Assembly (NCBI GenBank): GCA_015059365.1
Contig: SVAO01000002.1
Location: 69,621 to 113,394, forward strand
DNA from: Bacillota bacterium
GTDB lineage: Bacteria > Bacillota_I > Bacilli_A > RF39 > UBA660
Length of the DNA: 43,774 bases
Direction of reading: 5' to 3'
Of this stretch, positions 35,541 to 43,774 are shown in pieces. Under the pieces are notes generated by a model. That model did not search any database and was not told the DNA's origin. It saw nothing but the letters and a program-made list of their open reading frames with translations. Position numbers and translations under genes: made by a program. Numbering within the stretch: position 1 is the first letter of the stretch; each line of letters starts with the position of its first letter.

Positions 35541-36533
35541 ATGTTAATTTTAGCCAAAGCAGCACTTGCTCTAATGGTATCATTTATAATATCAGTTATA
35601 TTTGGGTTTGTATTAATACCATTTTTAAAAAAAATGAATGCAAAACAAAAGGTAAGTATATTTTTACAAAACAAGCATAAGAAAAAAGATGGTACTCCAA
35701 CGATGGGAGGATTAATATTTATAATTCCGACCATTTTGTCTACAATAATTTTGATTTTTATGAACAAAATTGAATGGACGGATAATTTGTTTATAATTAT
35801 GTTTGTATTTTTAGCATATGCGTTGTTAGGATTTATAGATGATTATTTAATAATTAAACGACATAATAATGATGGATTAACTGAAATACAAAAACTTATT
35901 GGTCAAATATTGATTGCGGTAATATTCTTTTTAATATTTATGAAAAGTGGTAGAAATCCAGTTTTAGATATTCATACTTTGGGTATAACCATTGATATGG
36001 GTTGGTTATATGGATTGTTTATCTTGTTTGTTTTAGTTGCTAGCAGTAATGCTGTTAATTTAACAGATGGTCTAGACGGTCTTGCTGGAGGACTATCGAC
36101 AATTGCTTTTATATCATTTGGTATTATTAGTTTTGGTTCTAATTGGATTGCTGGAAATCAAGATATCGGAGTATTTTGTTTTATTTTAGTAGGTTCGTTA
36201 CTTGGATTTTTGGTATATAATACTCACCCGGCTAAAGTATTTATGGGAGATACTGGAAGTTTAGCTCTTGGTGCAACTTTAGCTAGTGTCGCAATACTTA
36301 CAAGCCATGAAATAACATTAATTGTTGTTGCTGGAGTTTTTGTCTTTGAAACAATATGCAGTTTAATCCAAATGATTGCGGGAAGATATTTTAACAGAAA
36401 AATTTTCCTTATGGCTCCTTTTCATCATCATTTAGAAAAATTAGGTTGGCAAGAAACTGATATTGTTAAACTATTTTGGATAATTGGAATGGTTTTAGGC
36501 ATGGGTGGCATATTCTTTGGGGTTTGGCTATAA
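35541..36533 (+). CDS. mraY: Phospho-MurNAc-pentapeptide transferase MraY
   Basis: 330 residues, ten membrane helices. Signature segments: KKDGTPTMGGLIFIIP, GFIDDYLIIKR (DD motif), NAVNLTDGLDGLAGGLS, FMGDTGSLALGA and MAPFHHHLEKLGW. It moves phospho-MurNAc-pentapeptide onto undecaprenyl phosphate to make lipid I at the inner membrane face. It follows murE by 14 bases and is probably in the same operon; murF, murD and ftsW are not here, so the usual dcw cluster is split. Confidence 0.97.
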   Translation: MLILAKAALALMVSFIISVIFGFVLIPFLKKMNAKQKVSIFLQNKHKKKDGTPTMGGLIFIIPTILSTIILIFMNKIEWTDNLFIIMFVFLAYALLGFIDDYLIIKRHNNDGLTEIQKLIGQILIAVIFFLIFMKSGRNPVLDIHTLGITIDMGWLYGLFILFVLVASSNAVNLTDGLDGLAGGLSTIAFISFGIISFGSNWIAGNQDIGVFCFILVGSLLGFLVYNTHPAKVFMGDTGSLALGATLASVAILTSHEITLIVVAGVFVFETICSLIQMIAGRYFNRKIFLMAPFHHHLEKLGWQETDIVKLFWIIGMVLGMGGIFFGVWL

Positions 36534-36547
36534 TTAATATTGTAAAG

Positions 36548-36576
36548 AAAAAGAGTTTGATAAAAAAACTCTTTTT
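36548..36576 (+). terminator. Terminator of murE-mraY
   Basis: 11-bp stem AAAAAGAGTTT/AAACTCTTTTT (36548-36558 with 36566-36576). A TTGGTATAAT extended -10 (36595-36600) for the next gene follows. Confidence 0.88.
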
Positions 36577-36615
36577 AATATTACTAAAAATTGGTATAAT
36601 AAATATGGTGAGAAT

Positions 36616-38013
36616 ATGAATAAGACTAAAATAATTACTAAAATAGATAATACTAATAATAAAACTGAATCATTAACAGAAATGATGTTAAATGGTATTG
36701 ATGCATTTTGTATTAGTTTACATGATTTTAGTCATGAGTTTTGTTTGGATGTAATTAATAAAATAAAAAAAATTAATGAAGAACTTAATTTACATACCTC
36801 AATCATTTTAGAAACTGTTGGAACTAAAGTTCATGCTGATAAATTTTATGGTGGTTGTGCTACGTTTAAGACTAATGATAAAATACGTATATATATGAAA
36901 AAAGTATTAGGTGATGAAACAAAGTTTTCGGTTGATTATAAAGATTTAGTAAATGATGTAAAGTATGATAGTCTTATCAAACTTTCTGATGGCACTGTTG
37001 AATTACAAGTGTTAGATAAGGGAGAAGATTTTCTTTTATGTAAGGTGAATCAGGGTGGAACTGTTTATGATAATACTAATGTGATTGTCCCTGGAGTAAA
37101 ATTTAAAAATAGGTTTTTGCGTCAAGAAGATAGAGATAATATAAAATTTGCTTGTGAACATGATGTTGATTATATAATTACATCATATATAAGTGGAGTA
37201 GATGATGTTTTAGATATAAATGATTTGTTAATTGATTTGGAAAATAATCATATAGGTATTCTAGCTAAAATTGAAAATGAATTTGCTTTAGAAGAAATAG
37301 ATGACATTATTAATATTTGTGAAGGGATTGTAATTTCTAGGGAAGATTTAGGAATTGAACTTCCGGTCGAAAGAATTCCGGGTATTCAGAAGTCATTAGT
37401 AAATAAATGTCATTTGGCAGGTAAAATTAGTATTATAGTTTCTGATATGGTTATAGAAACAGAAAATGCTTTATCTAAAGCAGAAGTAAGCGATATTGCT
37501 AACGCAGTATTAGATGGTACTGATGCTTTGATGTTTAATAATAAAACTTATTCATTAGATTTATTAAAAGCCACTGAAAAGGTTGTTAAAGTTGCTGAAG
37601 AAGATATTAATTATGCTAATTTTTTAGATATGACTATTCGTAGTGAAAGTAAAGATGTTACTGGAAATGTTGCTTGTAGTGTTGCAGAAATGGCTAATAG
37701 ACTAAAATGTAAGGCTATAGTAGTTCCGACTATAAGCGGTTATACAGCTAGAAAAATGAGTAGATTTAGACCACGTTGTCCAATTATTGCAATTAGTACA
37801 GATGAAAAAACAGTTAAGAGTTTGGCTCTTTATTTTGGTGTTTGTCCAATTCTTATTGATAATCTAAAATCAATAGATGATATTATGACTCAATCAAAAA
37901 AAATAGTTTATAAAAAAATGGATGTATCATCTGGAGATAAAATTATTATCACAGGAGGATATCCATTTAAAGATATTAAACATACTAATTTAATAGAAAT
38001 AGAAGAATTATAG
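36616..38013 (+). CDS. Pyruvate kinase homologue with lost catalytic residues
   Basis: 465 residues with the whole pyruvate-kinase layout: A barrel, a B-domain insertion, then a C-terminal domain (SVAEMANRLKCKAIVVPTISGYTARKMSRFRP). Recognisable core segments are GILAKIENEFALEEIDDI (Lys and metal Glu kept), SREDLGIELPVERIP (metal Asp kept) and SKAEVSDIANAVLDGTDAL. Essential positions are changed: the RxNFSHG motif reads CISLHDF (Arg to Cys32, Asn to Ser34, Ser to His36); DTKGPEIR reads ETVGTKVH (Arg to His73); the ATQML segment reads VSDMV; MLSGETA reads MFNNKTY. It is unlikely to be a working pyruvate kinase; perhaps a regulator or binding protein. It is the first gene of a two-gene operon with the GH31-like protein. 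Confidence 0.85.
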   Translation: MNKTKIITKIDNTNNKTESLTEMMLNGIDAFCISLHDFSHEFCLDVINKIKKINEELNLHTSIILETVGTKVHADKFYGGCATFKTNDKIRIYMKKVLGDETKFSVDYKDLVNDVKYDSLIKLSDGTVELQVLDKGEDFLLCKVNQGGTVYDNTNVIVPGVKFKNRFLRQEDRDNIKFACEHDVDYIITSYISGVDDVLDINDLLIDLENNHIGILAKIENEFALEEIDDIINICEGIVISREDLGIELPVERIPGIQKSLVNKCHLAGKISIIVSDMVIETENALSKAEVSDIANAVLDGTDALMFNNKTYSLDLLKATEKVVKVAEEDINYANFLDMTIRSESKDVTGNVACSVAEMANRLKCKAIVVPTISGYTARKMSRFRPRCPIIAISTDEKTVKSLALYFGVCPILIDNLKSIDDIMTQSKKIVYKKMDVSSGDKIIITGGYPFKDIKHTNLIEIEEL

Positions 38014-38030
38014 ATAAGAGGGGTGGGAAT

Positions 38031-40427
38031 ATGTACCCATTGGGAGAACAATTTAAATTAAAGATTAATTCTAATACCAATCCTAAAAACATTTTTAAGG
38101 GACAAAAGTATCGAATTAGTATTTTGAGTGAATCTTTAATTAGATTTGAATATAGTGATACTGGTGAATTTGAGGATTTGCCTACTGAATTTGCTTGGAA
38201 TAGGGATTTTCCTGAAACTAAATGTTCTGTAAAACAAGATTCACGTTATTTAGAAATTGTTACATCTTATTTTAAAATTACATATGTTAAGGAAAAACCT
38301 TTTAAAGCTTCAGGATTTTCTCCTGCATCTAATCTAAAAGTAGATGTGTTAAATTCGAATAATGCATGGTATTATGGGCATCCAGAAGTTAGAAATTTCG
38401 GGGCACCAGCAAAAGATCTAGAATCATCAGATGGGAAAATTAAATTTTCAAAAAGTTTATATTCATTAGATGGTTTTGCAAGTTTTGATGATTCTAATTC
38501 AAAGGTTATAGAACAAGATGGAACCATGCGTGAAAGAAAAAATAAAGAAATAGATATTTATTTATTTGTTTATTTGAAAGATTTTTCAAGATGTTTAAAA
38601 GATTACTATTATTTGACAGGAGCCCCTGCATTAATTCCAAGATACGCACTTGGAAACTGGTGGAGTAGGAATTTTGAGTATGATGACTTATCGTTAAAAA
38701 CGTTAGTAGATCAATTTAAACGCAAAAATATTCCATTATCGATCATATTGTTAGATGGTAAATGGCATAAATCAAATAAAAATTCTGAATCAGGATTTAC
38801 CTTTAATAAAAAACTTTTTAAAAATCCATATGAAATGATTTCTTACGTTCATAATAGTGGAATAAGATTAGGACTTAGTGTTAATCCGTATGATGGATTT
38901 TCTAAAATAGATGATTATTATGAACAAACAAAAAAATATTTAACACCAGATAGTAACGGAATCATACCATTTAATGTATTAAAACCACGCAATTTAGATG
39001 TATATTTAAAAGTTTATATTCATCCGCTAGACGCTTTGGAAGTCGATTTTTACTGGCTAAAAAATAACGAAAAAACTACTTTGGATGAAATAAATACTCT
39101 AAAACATTATCATATGTATGATATGATGAGAAATTATAAACGTAGACCGATGGTGCTTGCTAAAAACTCTCTTATTGCGGCTCATCGTTATCCAGTATTG
39201 TATTCTGGTAAAACAAGAGTTAGTTGGGAAACATTAGGACTTATTCCTTTTTATAATTTAAATGCTACTAATATTGGTGTAAGTTGGTGGGCACATGATA
39301 TTGGTGGATATTATAAGGGAATAGAAGATAATGAATTATACATTAGATTTGTTCAATTAGGTGTATTTTCACCAATCATGAAATTTGGCTGTGATGGTGG
39401 AAAATATTATAAGAGAGAGCCTTGGAGATGGGGGGTAAAAACGTATAGTATTGTTAAAGACTATTTAACACTACGACATCAACTCATTCCATACTTATAT
39501 ACTGAAGCTTATAAATATCACAAACAAAATACCCCTTTACTAACGCCTCTTTATTATAAATATCCAGAATACTATGATGATGAAAGATATAGAAACGGAT
39601 ACTATTTTGGAACAGAGTTATATGTATCCCCAATATTAAAAAAGAAGGATTCCCTTATGAATAGATCTATTCATAAAATGTTTATTCCAGATGGTATATG
39701 GTATGACTTTGTTACTGGAAAAAAATTTCCTGGGGGTAAAGAATATGTTGGCTTTTTTAAAGAACAAGATTATCCGGTGTTCGCAAAAGCGGGAGCTATT
39801 ATTCCTTTAGGTATAGGAGAGTCTATAAATGATACTAATCCTCCTAAAAATATGGAAATTCATATATTCCCGGGAAGAAGCAATTCGTATACAATGTATG
39901 AGGATGATGGAACGACTGATTTATATTTAAAGGATTATTATTTACTAACGTCTATTGAATATAATTATAATCCAGACAACTATAAATTAACAATGAAAGC
40001 ATTAGAAGGTAAAAATGGAATTGTTCCTGATTATCGTAATTATAAATTTAAATTTAGAAATACTAAGGAAATAAAAAATATCACTGTTTTACACGATAAT
40101 TCTCCAGTTAGGTTTATGACATATACAGATGGTAATGACTTTATTGTTGAAGTGAAAGAAGTTAGAACTATAGGTGAATTAGTGATTGATTGCAGTGGAG
40201 AAAGTATTGAAATTGACGCAGTTAGAATTATTAATAAAGATATCGAGGATATCATTAATGATTTATCTATTGAAACAGAACTAAAAGAAAAGATAGATAA
40301 TGTTTTATTTAGTAATCTTTCAATAAAGAAAAAAAGAATAGGTATTAGGAAACTTGGAAATAGTGGTTTAGAGAAAAAATATATAAAACTGTTTTTAAAA
40401 CTACTTGAATATATTGATCAAGTGTAA
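38031..40427 (+). CDS. GH31-family protein with both catalytic Asp replaced by Lys
   Basis: 798 residues, no signal peptide. N-terminal beta domain, then a TIM barrel from about residue 200 (ALIPRYALGNWWSRNF) and C-terminal beta domains, plus a helical tail of about 60 residues. The barrel is clearly GH31: SWWAHDIGGYYKGIEDNELYIRFVQLGVFSPIMKFG. The nucleophile strand reads VDFYWLKNNE (residues 338-347); aligned with GVDCFKTDFGE of GH31 xylosidases, the Asp is Lys344. The acid/base site reads YSGKTRVSWETL, where SGD is expected, giving Lys394. The fold is kept but a retaining glycosidase mechanism should not work. It starts 18 bases after the pyruvate-kinase homologue with AGGGGTGGG upstream. 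Probably a sugar-binding or structural protein. Confidence 0.88.
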   Translation: MYPLGEQFKLKINSNTNPKNIFKGQKYRISILSESLIRFEYSDTGEFEDLPTEFAWNRDFPETKCSVKQDSRYLEIVTSYFKITYVKEKPFKASGFSPASNLKVDVLNSNNAWYYGHPEVRNFGAPAKDLESSDGKIKFSKSLYSLDGFASFDDSNSKVIEQDGTMRERKNKEIDIYLFVYLKDFSRCLKDYYYLTGAPALIPRYALGNWWSRNFEYDDLSLKTLVDQFKRKNIPLSIILLDGKWHKSNKNSESGFTFNKKLFKNPYEMISYVHNSGIRLGLSVNPYDGFSKIDDYYEQTKKYLTPDSNGIIPFNVLKPRNLDVYLKVYIHPLDALEVDFYWLKNNEKTTLDEINTLKHYHMYDMMRNYKRRPMVLAKNSLIAAHRYPVLYSGKTRVSWETLGLIPFYNLNATNIGVSWWAHDIGGYYKGIEDNELYIRFVQLGVFSPIMKFGCDGGKYYKREPWRWGVKTYSIVKDYLTLRHQLIPYLYTEAYKYHKQNTPLLTPLYYKYPEYYDDERYRNGYYFGTELYVSPILKKKDSLMNRSIHKMFIPDGIWYDFVTGKKFPGGKEYVGFFKEQDYPVFAKAGAIIPLGIGESINDTNPPKNMEIHIFPGRSNSYTMYEDDGTTDLYLKDYYLLTSIEYNYNPDNYKLTMKALEGKNGIVPDYRNYKFKFRNTKEIKNITVLHDNSPVRFMTYTDGNDFIVEVKEVRTIGELVIDCSGESIEIDAVRIINKDIEDIINDLSIETELKEKIDNVLFSNLSIKKKRIGIRKLGNSGLEKKYIKLFLKLLEYIDQV

Positions 40428-40445
40428 TAAAATTATAAATAATTC

Positions 40446-40474
40446 TTGATAAATAAAAAATTATATACTATAAT
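40446..40474 (+). promoter_or_regulatory. Promoter of the leucine T-box operon
   Basis: TTGATA (40446-40451), 17 bases, TATAAT (40469-40474). Confidence 0.82.
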
Positions 40475-40481
40475 ATTGATA

Positions 40482-40700
40482 TATTTAAAGACGAAAGAAA
40501 AAAGTATTAGTAATTAACTTATTAATTAGAGAAGAAGTGGTTGGTGAAAACTTCTAATAAGCATTATGAACTTGTTTTTCTAGTTACTTATAATTAAGTC
40601 GTGATTCTGCGTTAATGATTTAAGAGCATAAAAAAATATTATGAATTAAGGTGGTACCGCTTCTTATGGAGTCCTTAAGTTTATAATATTTTTATTTTTA
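40482..40700 (+). promoter_or_regulatory. T-box leader, leucine specific (CUU specifier)
   Basis: Most of the 283-base gap before 40711. The T-box sequence AATTAAGGTGGTACCGCTT is at 40644-40662. Stem I shows GAAGAAGTGG and the GGTTGGTG stretch, and the specifier site reads GAA-CTT with CTT at 40571-40573, a leucine codon matching leuS downstream. The terminator pairs AAAAATATTAT with ATAATATTTTT and TTAAGG with CCTTAA, running into T-rich sequence near 40695. Limits are approximate. Confidence 0.93.
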
Positions 40701-40710
40701 GGAGGATTTT

Positions 40711-41055
40711 ATGGAGTTTATAATAATATTTTTGGTATCTTTTGCAGTAGTTTATTTGTTATATCTTTTGACGGTTATTTCAAATAAAAACAAATTAGAA
40801 AAATTTAAAACAAGTAACAATGTTTTAATACTGGTTAAAAAGTATAAACTGACAATAACTGATTCTAATGTTAAATTACTCGCTCATTTAGTAGCACTGG
40901 CTAATGCCTTTATTATGGCTTTCGCAATAACAATTGTAGAATTAGTTAATAATTTCATTTTAAAGATTTTAGTTGCTTTTTTAGTAATAGTACCTTTAAT
41001 CTTAATTTCATATCATTTGATAGGAAAGTATATGTTAAAAAAGGAGAATAAATAG
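40711..41055 (+). CDS. Small membrane protein between T-box and leuS
   Basis: 114 residues: one helix at the N-terminus (MEFIIIFLVSFAVVYLLYLL), a basic cytoplasmic loop of about 40 residues (KNKLEKFKTSNNVLILVKKYKL), then two helices at about 60-80 and 84-104, ending KKENK. AGGAGG lies upstream. The stop TAG abuts the leuS ATG, and the AAGGAG used by leuS lies in its last codons, so leuS translation is coupled to it. It is therefore under leucine T-box control. The family is unknown to me; a transport or membrane-quality role cannot be told from sequence. Confidence 0.78.
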   Translation: MEFIIIFLVSFAVVYLLYLLTVISNKNKLEKFKTSNNVLILVKKYKLTITDSNVKLLAHLVALANAFIMAFAITIVELVNNFILKILVAFLVIVPLILISYHLIGKYMLKKENK

Positions 41056-43458
41056 ATGTATAATTTTAAAGAAATAGAGAAAAAATGGCAAAATTATTGG
41101 GAAGAAAAAGAAACATTTAAAGCTAGTAATGATTCAAACAAAGAAAAGTTTTATTATTTAGTAGAGTTTCCATACCCTTCGGGAGCAGGTCTTCATGTTG
41201 GTCATGTTAGGAGTTACACAGCTTTAGATGCGATGGCCAGAAAGAAAAGAATGCAAGGTTATAATGTTTTGTATCCAATTGGTTGGGATGCTTTTGGTCT
41301 TCCTGCAGAACAATATGCAATAAAGAATCACATTCATCCTTCTAAAGCAGTAGAAGAAAATATAAAAGTCTTTAAAGGTCAAATAAAATCTTTAGGAATT
41401 TCATTTGATTGGTCTAGAGAATTTTCAACAACAGACCCTGAATATTATAAATGGACTCAATGGCAATTTTTGAAATTTTATGAAAATGGAATGGCTTATA
41501 AAGATAAGAAAGAAATAAATTGGTGTCCAAGTTGTAAAATAGGTCTTTCTAATGAGGAATCAGAAGGTAATGTATGTGAAAGATGTGGTGGACCAGTTGT
41601 TAAAAAAGAAAAAGAACAATGGATGCTAAGAATGAGTGATTATGCAGAAAGATTGTTAGAAGGATTAGATGAAACTGAATTTGTTGATAGAATTAAAACT
41701 GCTCAAATTAATTGGATTGGTAAATCAATAGGAGCAGAAGTTGACTTTCAACTAAAAGAAATAAATGAATCTTTAAAAGTATTTACAACTAGACCAGATA
41801 CATTGTTTGGTGCAACTTTTATGGTTATTTCACCTGAACATAAAATAATAAGTAAATATATAGATAAAATAATTAATATTGAAGATGTTAAGGAATACCA
41901 AGAAAAGGCAGCACGTAAGACAGAAATTGAAAGAACAGATGCAACTAAAGAAAAAACAGGAGTAAAAATAGATGGCCTTACTGCAATTAATCCGATTACA
42001 GGTAGAGAAATTCCAATTTGGATTAGTGATTATGTTTTAACAAACTATGGTACTGGAGCTATTATGGCAGTTCCTGCACACGATGAACGAGATTATGCTT
42101 TTGCGAAAAAATTTAATATTGAAATTATTCCTGTTATAGAAGGCGGAGATATTACAAAAGAGGCTTATACTGGTGATGGGATAATGATTAATTCTGGATT
42201 TTTAAATGGCATTGATAATAAAAAAGATGCGATTGAAAAGATGCTAGGATATTTAGAAGATAAAAGTATTGGTAAGAAAAAAATAAATTATAGATTACAA
42301 GATTGGGTATTCTCTCGTCAGAGATTTTGGGGAGAACCAATTCCGATGGTTTATTGTGATGAATGTGGTTGGGTTCCGGTTAATGAAGAAGATTTACCAG
42401 TAACGTTACCTGATGTTGCTTCTTATGAACCTACAGATGATGGTGAAAGTCCGCTTGCTAATATTACAGAATGGGTAAATACGACATGTCCAAAATGTGG
42501 GCATGCTGCTAGACGAGAAACAGATACTATGCCAAACTGGGCTGGTTCTAGTTGGTATTGGTTGAGATATACAGATGCTAATAATAAAAATGAATTTGTA
42601 AGTCAAGAAGCATTAAAATATTGGGGAATGGTAGATTATTATAATGGAGGAATGGAGCATGCAACTAGGCATTTGCTTTATGCAAGATTTTGGCATAATT
42701 TCCTTTATGATAAAGGATTAGTTCCATTTAAAGAACCATTTAAAAAGAGAGTTGCCCATGGAATGATTTTAGGCTCTAATGGGGAAAAGATGAGTAAATC
42801 AAAAGGAAATGTTGTTAATCCGGATGATATGATTAAAGAGTATGGTGCAGATGCGTTAAGATGTTATGAACTGTTTATTGGGGATTACACTGCTGATGCT
42901 GCATGGAATGAAGACGGACTAAAAGGATGCAAAAAATTCTTAGATAGAATTGAAAGAATTGCTGAAAAACTAAATGGTGAAAATGAATATTCTAAAAGTG
43001 TAGAGATTTTAATAAATCAAACAATAAAGAAAGTAACTGAAGATTTTGATAATATGAAATATAATACTGCAGTTTCTGCTTTAATGATATTATTGAATGA
43101 ATATGAAAAATTAGAAAGCATCTCTAATAAAGATTATCGAGTATTACTTCATTTATTAAATCCAATTGCACCACATATTACTGAAGAATTAAATGAACAA
43201 TATAATTTAGGATTAGCATTATGTGAGTCTACTTATCCAATATATGATGAAGATAAATTAATTAATGAAACATTTACTATGGTTGTTCAAGTAAACGGAA
43301 AAGTTCGTGGAAAAATAGAAGTAAGCAGTAATACACCAAAAGAAGACATGGAGAAAAAAGCATTAGAAATTGATAATGTTAAAAAATATCTTGAAGGACT
43401 TGAAATAGTTAAAGTGGTTACGATTCCGCAGAAATTAGTTAGTATTGTTGCAAAATAG
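41056..43458 (+). CDS. leuS: Leucine--tRNA ligase
   Basis: 800 residues, bacterial LeuRS length. Class I signatures: PYPSGAGLHVGHVRSYT (HIGH box) and GEKMSKSKGN (KMSKS). A zinc-type module is WCPSCKIGLSNEE with CERCGGP. The CP1 editing domain contains FTTRPDTLFGATF and AVPAHDERDYAFA, where the Thr-rich patch and the Asp before ERD clear mischarged tRNA. The anticodon-binding and C-terminal domains are complete, ending VTIPQKLVSIVAK. It is controlled by the leucine T-box upstream. Confidence 0.98.
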   Translation: MYNFKEIEKKWQNYWEEKETFKASNDSNKEKFYYLVEFPYPSGAGLHVGHVRSYTALDAMARKKRMQGYNVLYPIGWDAFGLPAEQYAIKNHIHPSKAVEENIKVFKGQIKSLGISFDWSREFSTTDPEYYKWTQWQFLKFYENGMAYKDKKEINWCPSCKIGLSNEESEGNVCERCGGPVVKKEKEQWMLRMSDYAERLLEGLDETEFVDRIKTAQINWIGKSIGAEVDFQLKEINESLKVFTTRPDTLFGATFMVISPEHKIISKYIDKIINIEDVKEYQEKAARKTEIERTDATKEKTGVKIDGLTAINPITGREIPIWISDYVLTNYGTGAIMAVPAHDERDYAFAKKFNIEIIPVIEGGDITKEAYTGDGIMINSGFLNGIDNKKDAIEKMLGYLEDKSIGKKKINYRLQDWVFSRQRFWGEPIPMVYCDECGWVPVNEEDLPVTLPDVASYEPTDDGESPLANITEWVNTTCPKCGHAARRETDTMPNWAGSSWYWLRYTDANNKNEFVSQEALKYWGMVDYYNGGMEHATRHLLYARFWHNFLYDKGLVPFKEPFKKRVAHGMILGSNGEKMSKSKGNVVNPDDMIKEYGADALRCYELFIGDYTADAAWNEDGLKGCKKFLDRIERIAEKLNGENEYSKSVEILINQTIKKVTEDFDNMKYNTAVSALMILLNEYEKLESISNKDYRVLLHLLNPIAPHITEELNEQYNLGLALCESTYPIYDEDKLINETFTMVVQVNGKVRGKIEVSSNTPKEDMEKKALEIDNVKKYLEGLEIVKVVTIPQKLVSIVAK

Positions 43459-43490
43459 AAACTTCATATGAAGTTTCTATTTTATTTTTT
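43452..43490 (+). terminator. Terminator of leuS
   Basis: 14-bp stem (43452-43465 with 43470-43483) with loop ATAT and T-rich tail to 43490. The TAG stop is in the left arm. Confidence 0.9.
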
Positions 43491-43498
43491 AAAAATGG

Positions 43499-43527
43499 TT
43501 GACATGGCTAAAAATTTTTCCTATAAT
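43499..43527 (+). promoter_or_regulatory. Promoter of the last gene
   Basis: TTGACA (43499-43504), 17 bases, TATAAT (43522-43527). Confidence 0.87.
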
Positions 43528-43533
43528 TATTAT

Positions 43534-43651
43534 AGGTAAAGGTAGAAAAAATATAAATGATATCAAGTTGTTTAAATTTAGTCTACAGAAACTTGGTGTA
43601 AAACTACGTAGTTTCAAACTTTACTAAATGCGTGAAAGGAGGAAAATATAT
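43534..43651 (+). promoter_or_regulatory. Long structured 5' leader of unknown type
   Basis: About 118 bases between promoter and start codon, far longer than other leaders here. Inverted repeats nest: ATTTAGT (about 43577-43583) with ACTAAAT (43623-43629); GAAACT with AGTTTC; and the palindrome AAACTACGTAGTTT (43603-43616). GAAAGGAGG follows. It may be an mRNA-stabilising or regulatory leader; I do not recognise a riboswitch class. Confidence 0.55.
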
Positions 43652-43774
43652 ATGGAAAGAGAGAGAGGATCAAAAGTAATCGCTATTGTTGCGTTATGTG
43701 CAGGTGTTATTGGTTTATCATTAGGTTTCGCTGCTTTTGCAAGTAACTTAACTATCAAATCAAGTGCAACTGTA
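43652..43774 (+). CDS. Start of an exported or membrane-anchored surface protein (truncated by window end)
   Basis: 41 residues before the sequence ends. AAAGGAGG at optimal spacing supports ATG 43652. The N-terminus MERERGSK is basic, followed by a hydrophobic stretch VIAIVALCAGVIGLSLGFAAFA and then SNLTIKSSATV. This is a signal-peptide or anchor region with an FAAFAS-like cleavage area, reminiscent of SipW-dependent camelysin/TasA-type surface proteins, but the evidence is thin. With a strong promoter and long leader it is probably abundant. Confidence 0.65.
   Translation, partial: MERERGSKVIAIVALCAGVIGLSLGFAAFASNLTIKSSATV

Overview
This window comes from an AT-rich, low-GC Gram-positive bacterium of the Bacillota. 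The gene order and protein types best fit an uncultured Bacilli-like gut lineage of the RF39 sort. That placement is an inference. Three things argue against a wall-less mollicute: UGA is used as a stop codon (for example at the end of thyX and in the 30-residue ORF near 20 kb), tryptophan is encoded by UGG, and MurE and MraY are present, with MurE carrying the DNPR signature of meso-diaminopimelate-type enzymes. I see no prophage, insertion sequence, CRISPR array, rRNA or tRNA gene.

Layout. 1-0.3 kb: 3' end of valS. 0.4-4.9 kb: a type IV pilin-like gene, then a complete three-part cell-envelope glycosylation set (YfhO-type GT-C transferase, CsbB-type GT2, GtcA-type flippase). 4.9-10.5 kb: an unrecognised protein, lepA, a SpoIIID-like regulator, hemW, an HD-domain protein and a small unknown. 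10.5-12.0 kb: thyX and a dTMP kinase, converging on a UPF0316 membrane protein. 12.6-19.2 kb: a CIRCE/HrcA-controlled chaperone operon hrcA-grpE-dnaK-pepF-dnaJ; GrpE has a cysteine-repeat N-terminus. 19.2-20.1 kb: frr, then a 400-base region that I read as a structured small RNA converging on a 30-residue hydrophobic peptide gene, like a type I toxin-antitoxin locus. 20.2-22.2 kb: a DUF368/PopT transporter and an AI-2E-family protein, divergently transcribed. 22.2-24.7 kb: an alanine T-box, a dNMP-kinase-like gene and an unusually short alaS. 24.8-32.8 kb: dGTPase-like and DUF2207 genes, then the conserved Firmicute block ireB-ruvX-yrzB-mltG-trmR-(pilin)-trhP1-trhP2-greA. 32.9-36.5 kb: a Fic protein, another pilin-like gene, murE and mraY. 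36.6-40.4 kb: a pyruvate-kinase-like and a GH31-like protein, both apparently lacking catalytic residues. 40.4-43.5 kb: a leucine T-box, a small membrane protein and leuS. 43.5 kb to the end: a structured leader and the start of an exported protein.

How the genes work together. Envelope biogenesis recurs: undecaprenyl-phosphate is used by MraY and the CsbB-like enzyme and recycled by PopT, while MltG limits glycan length. trmR-trhP1-trhP2 forms a tRNA U34 hydroxylation/methoxylation pathway. Three orphan pilin-like genes are scattered among housekeeping operons.

Transcription signals are very compact. Terminator hairpins often contain the stop codon of the gene they end, the U-tract runs into a (TGn)TATAAT promoter, and the expected transcription start lies next to the Shine-Dalgarno sequence.

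The strongest novelty candidates are the convergent small RNA/hydrophobic peptide locus (19.77-20.10 kb), the tandem pseudoenzymes (36.6-40.4 kb) and the metallothionein-like GrpE extension. All assignments come from reading the sequence; no database search or folding program was run.
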